DNA from: Thiosocius sp963719025
Lineage (GTDB): Bacteria > Pseudomonadota > Gammaproteobacteria > Chromatiales > Chromatiaceae
Assembly (NCBI GenBank): GCA_963719025.1
Contig: CAVRBK010000075.1
Coordinates: 1-64,000, forward strand
Direction of reading: 5' to 3'
DNA length: 64,000 bases
Shown: piece after piece, positions 63,290 to 64,000 of the stretch
Layout: every line of letters begins with the position of its first letter
Position numbering within the stretch: the first letter of the stretch is position 1
Translations under genes and position numbers: made by a program
Notes under the pieces: model-generated
What the model saw: the letters and a program-made list of their open reading frames with translations, nothing else
What the model was told of the DNA's origin: nothing
The model's database searches: none

Positions 63290-64000
63290 ATGCCACTGAC
63301 GATTCTTTACCAGGATGAAGACTACGTCGCGATCGACAAGCCCGCCGGCATGCTGATGCATCGCAGCCCGATCTCGCGTGACCAGGTGTTCGTGTTGCAG
63401 ACCCTGCGTGACCAGCTGGGACAACGGGTCTACCCGGTTCACCGGCTCGATCGCGCCACCTCGGGTGTGCTGATCTTCGGCCTGTCGGCGCGGGCCGCCG
63501 GCCTGCTCGGCGAACGCTTCGAGGCACGCAGGGTCGAGAAGCGCTACCTCGCGGTCGCGCGCGGCTGGACCGAGGAGTCGGGCAGCATCGACCATCCGGT
63601 CAGTGACCAGGAAGGCAGCGGCATCGCCCGTCCCGCGCTCACCCACTACCGGCGGATCGCGCGTGTCGAACTGCCGTACGCGGTCGATCGTTACCCGACC
63701 GCACGCTACAGCCTGGTCAGCGTCGAACCGGTGACCGGCCGGCGCCAGCAGATCCGCAAGCATTTCAAACATATCTCGCACCACCTGATCGGCGACACCA
63801 CGCACGGTAACGGCAGGCACAACCGGTTCTTTCGGCAACAGTATCGCATCCATCGACTGATGCTGATGGCACAGCGGCTGTCGTTCGAACACCCGGTCAG
63901 TACCCGAAAGATCATGATCGAGGCGCCGCCGGACCACGACTGGGAGATCGTGCTGGCACTGTTCCGGGACGAAATGGCGATGACACGCAATTGCGCTGAA
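63290..64000 (+). CDS. truC: tRNA pseudouridine synthase TruC-like (RluA family), 3' end outside window
   Basis: An RluA-family pseudouridine synthase. The ATG at 63290 opens MPLTILYQDEDYVAIDKPAG with LLMHRS-like LMHRSPISRDQVFVLQTLRD. The catalytic Asp is in VHRLDRATSGVLIFGLS, and RYSLVSVEPVTGRRQQIRKH binds RNA. Length and the TLRDQLGQRVYPVHRLDR segment fit TruC (tRNA position 65) better than RluD. At least 237 residues are seen. Divergent from the kinase gene with a 66-base gap. Confidence 0.9.
   Translation, partial: MPLTILYQDEDYVAIDKPAGMLMHRSPISRDQVFVLQTLRDQLGQRVYPVHRLDRATSGVLIFGLSARAAGLLGERFEARRVEKRYLAVARGWTEESGSIDHPVSDQEGSGIARPALTHYRRIARVELPYAVDRYPTARYSLVSVEPVTGRRQQIRKHFKHISHHLIGDTTHGNGRHNRFFRQQYRIHRLMLMAQRLSFEHPVSTRKIMIEAPPDHDWEIVLALFRDEMAMTRNCAE

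Noticed and set aside
1..64000. CRISPR arrays, insertion sequences, prophage or conjugative elements
   Set aside because: None seen: no regularly spaced short repeats, transposases, integrases or phage genes. The only tandem repeat is at tRNA-Gln.

Overview
The window is GC-rich and densely coded. It looks like the chromosome of a gammaproteobacterium close to the Chromatiales-type sulfur oxidisers. The support is housekeeping gene order (rplY-prs-tRNA-Gln-ispE beside hemA-prfA-prmC; gatCAB divergent from mreBCD-mrdA-rodA-mltB-rlpA-dacA-dat-ybeD), a sulfur-globule-type envelope protein with a strong promoter, and an ArsR repressor whose two cysteines have the spacing of persulfide sensors. 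The taxonomic call is inference; there is no rRNA here.
Layout. 1-8.2 kb: translation, nucleotide and haem genes. tRNA-Gln(TTG) is followed downstream by tandem repeats of about 162 bp, each carrying the last 17 bases of the tRNA. 8.2-13.2 kb: a small accessory set (unknown protein, MoeB, YqiA-like esterase, RsmC-like methyltransferase, diguanylate cyclase, FemAB-like protein). 13.3-16.6 kb: gatCAB. 16.7-26.9 kb: cell-shape and peptidoglycan elongation cluster. 27-32.8 kb: a block separating ybeD from lipB, with PPK2, a Na/phosphate symporter, a universal stress protein, an N-terminal glutamine amidohydrolase homologue, a beta-rich protein and a CBS protein. 33.6-44.5 kb: two tightly overlapping divergent operons plus photolyase. 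These hold an FAD oxidoreductase, DUF1365, a CFA-synthase-like methyltransferase, an MFS carrier, DUF3833, a chalcone-isomerase-like protein, glutathione peroxidase, DUF3429, an SDR, an NTF2-like protein and a MerR regulator. The set resembles photo-oxidative-stress and modified-fatty-acid clusters. 44.6-53.7 kb: GST, sulfur globule protein, SIMPL protein, SelO, a hydrolase-TlpA fusion, a glycosyltransferase and a TraB protein. 54-58.4 kb: an RND pump with its adaptor. 58.5-63.2 kb: hybrid histidine kinase, response regulator with PAS, ArsR and ZapE. 63.3 kb to the end: a TruC-type pseudouridine synthase cut by the window edge.
Sequence quality matters for reading this annotation. About 30 single-base frameshifts interrupt conserved genes, many of them essential: rplY, prs, ispE, mreC, mrdA, dacA, gatB, lipB, the RND pump, and the MFS and DUF3833 genes. 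Most are one extra base, often in a short homopolymer. I read them as sequencing or assembly errors and annotate each gene as one locus with the frameshift positions given.
The observations most worth following are: the tRNA-Gln 3'-end repeats, which resemble in layout the E. coli tyrT/rtT repeats and could encode an identical 20-residue basic peptide twice; a MerR regulator in the photo-oxidative cluster that lacks a recognisable B12 motif but has a CxCPHH motif; a 15-base element (14/15 identical) shared by that cluster's divergent promoter region and the sulfur globule promoter; and the kinase-regulator-ArsR series with SqrR/BigR-like cysteine spacing.
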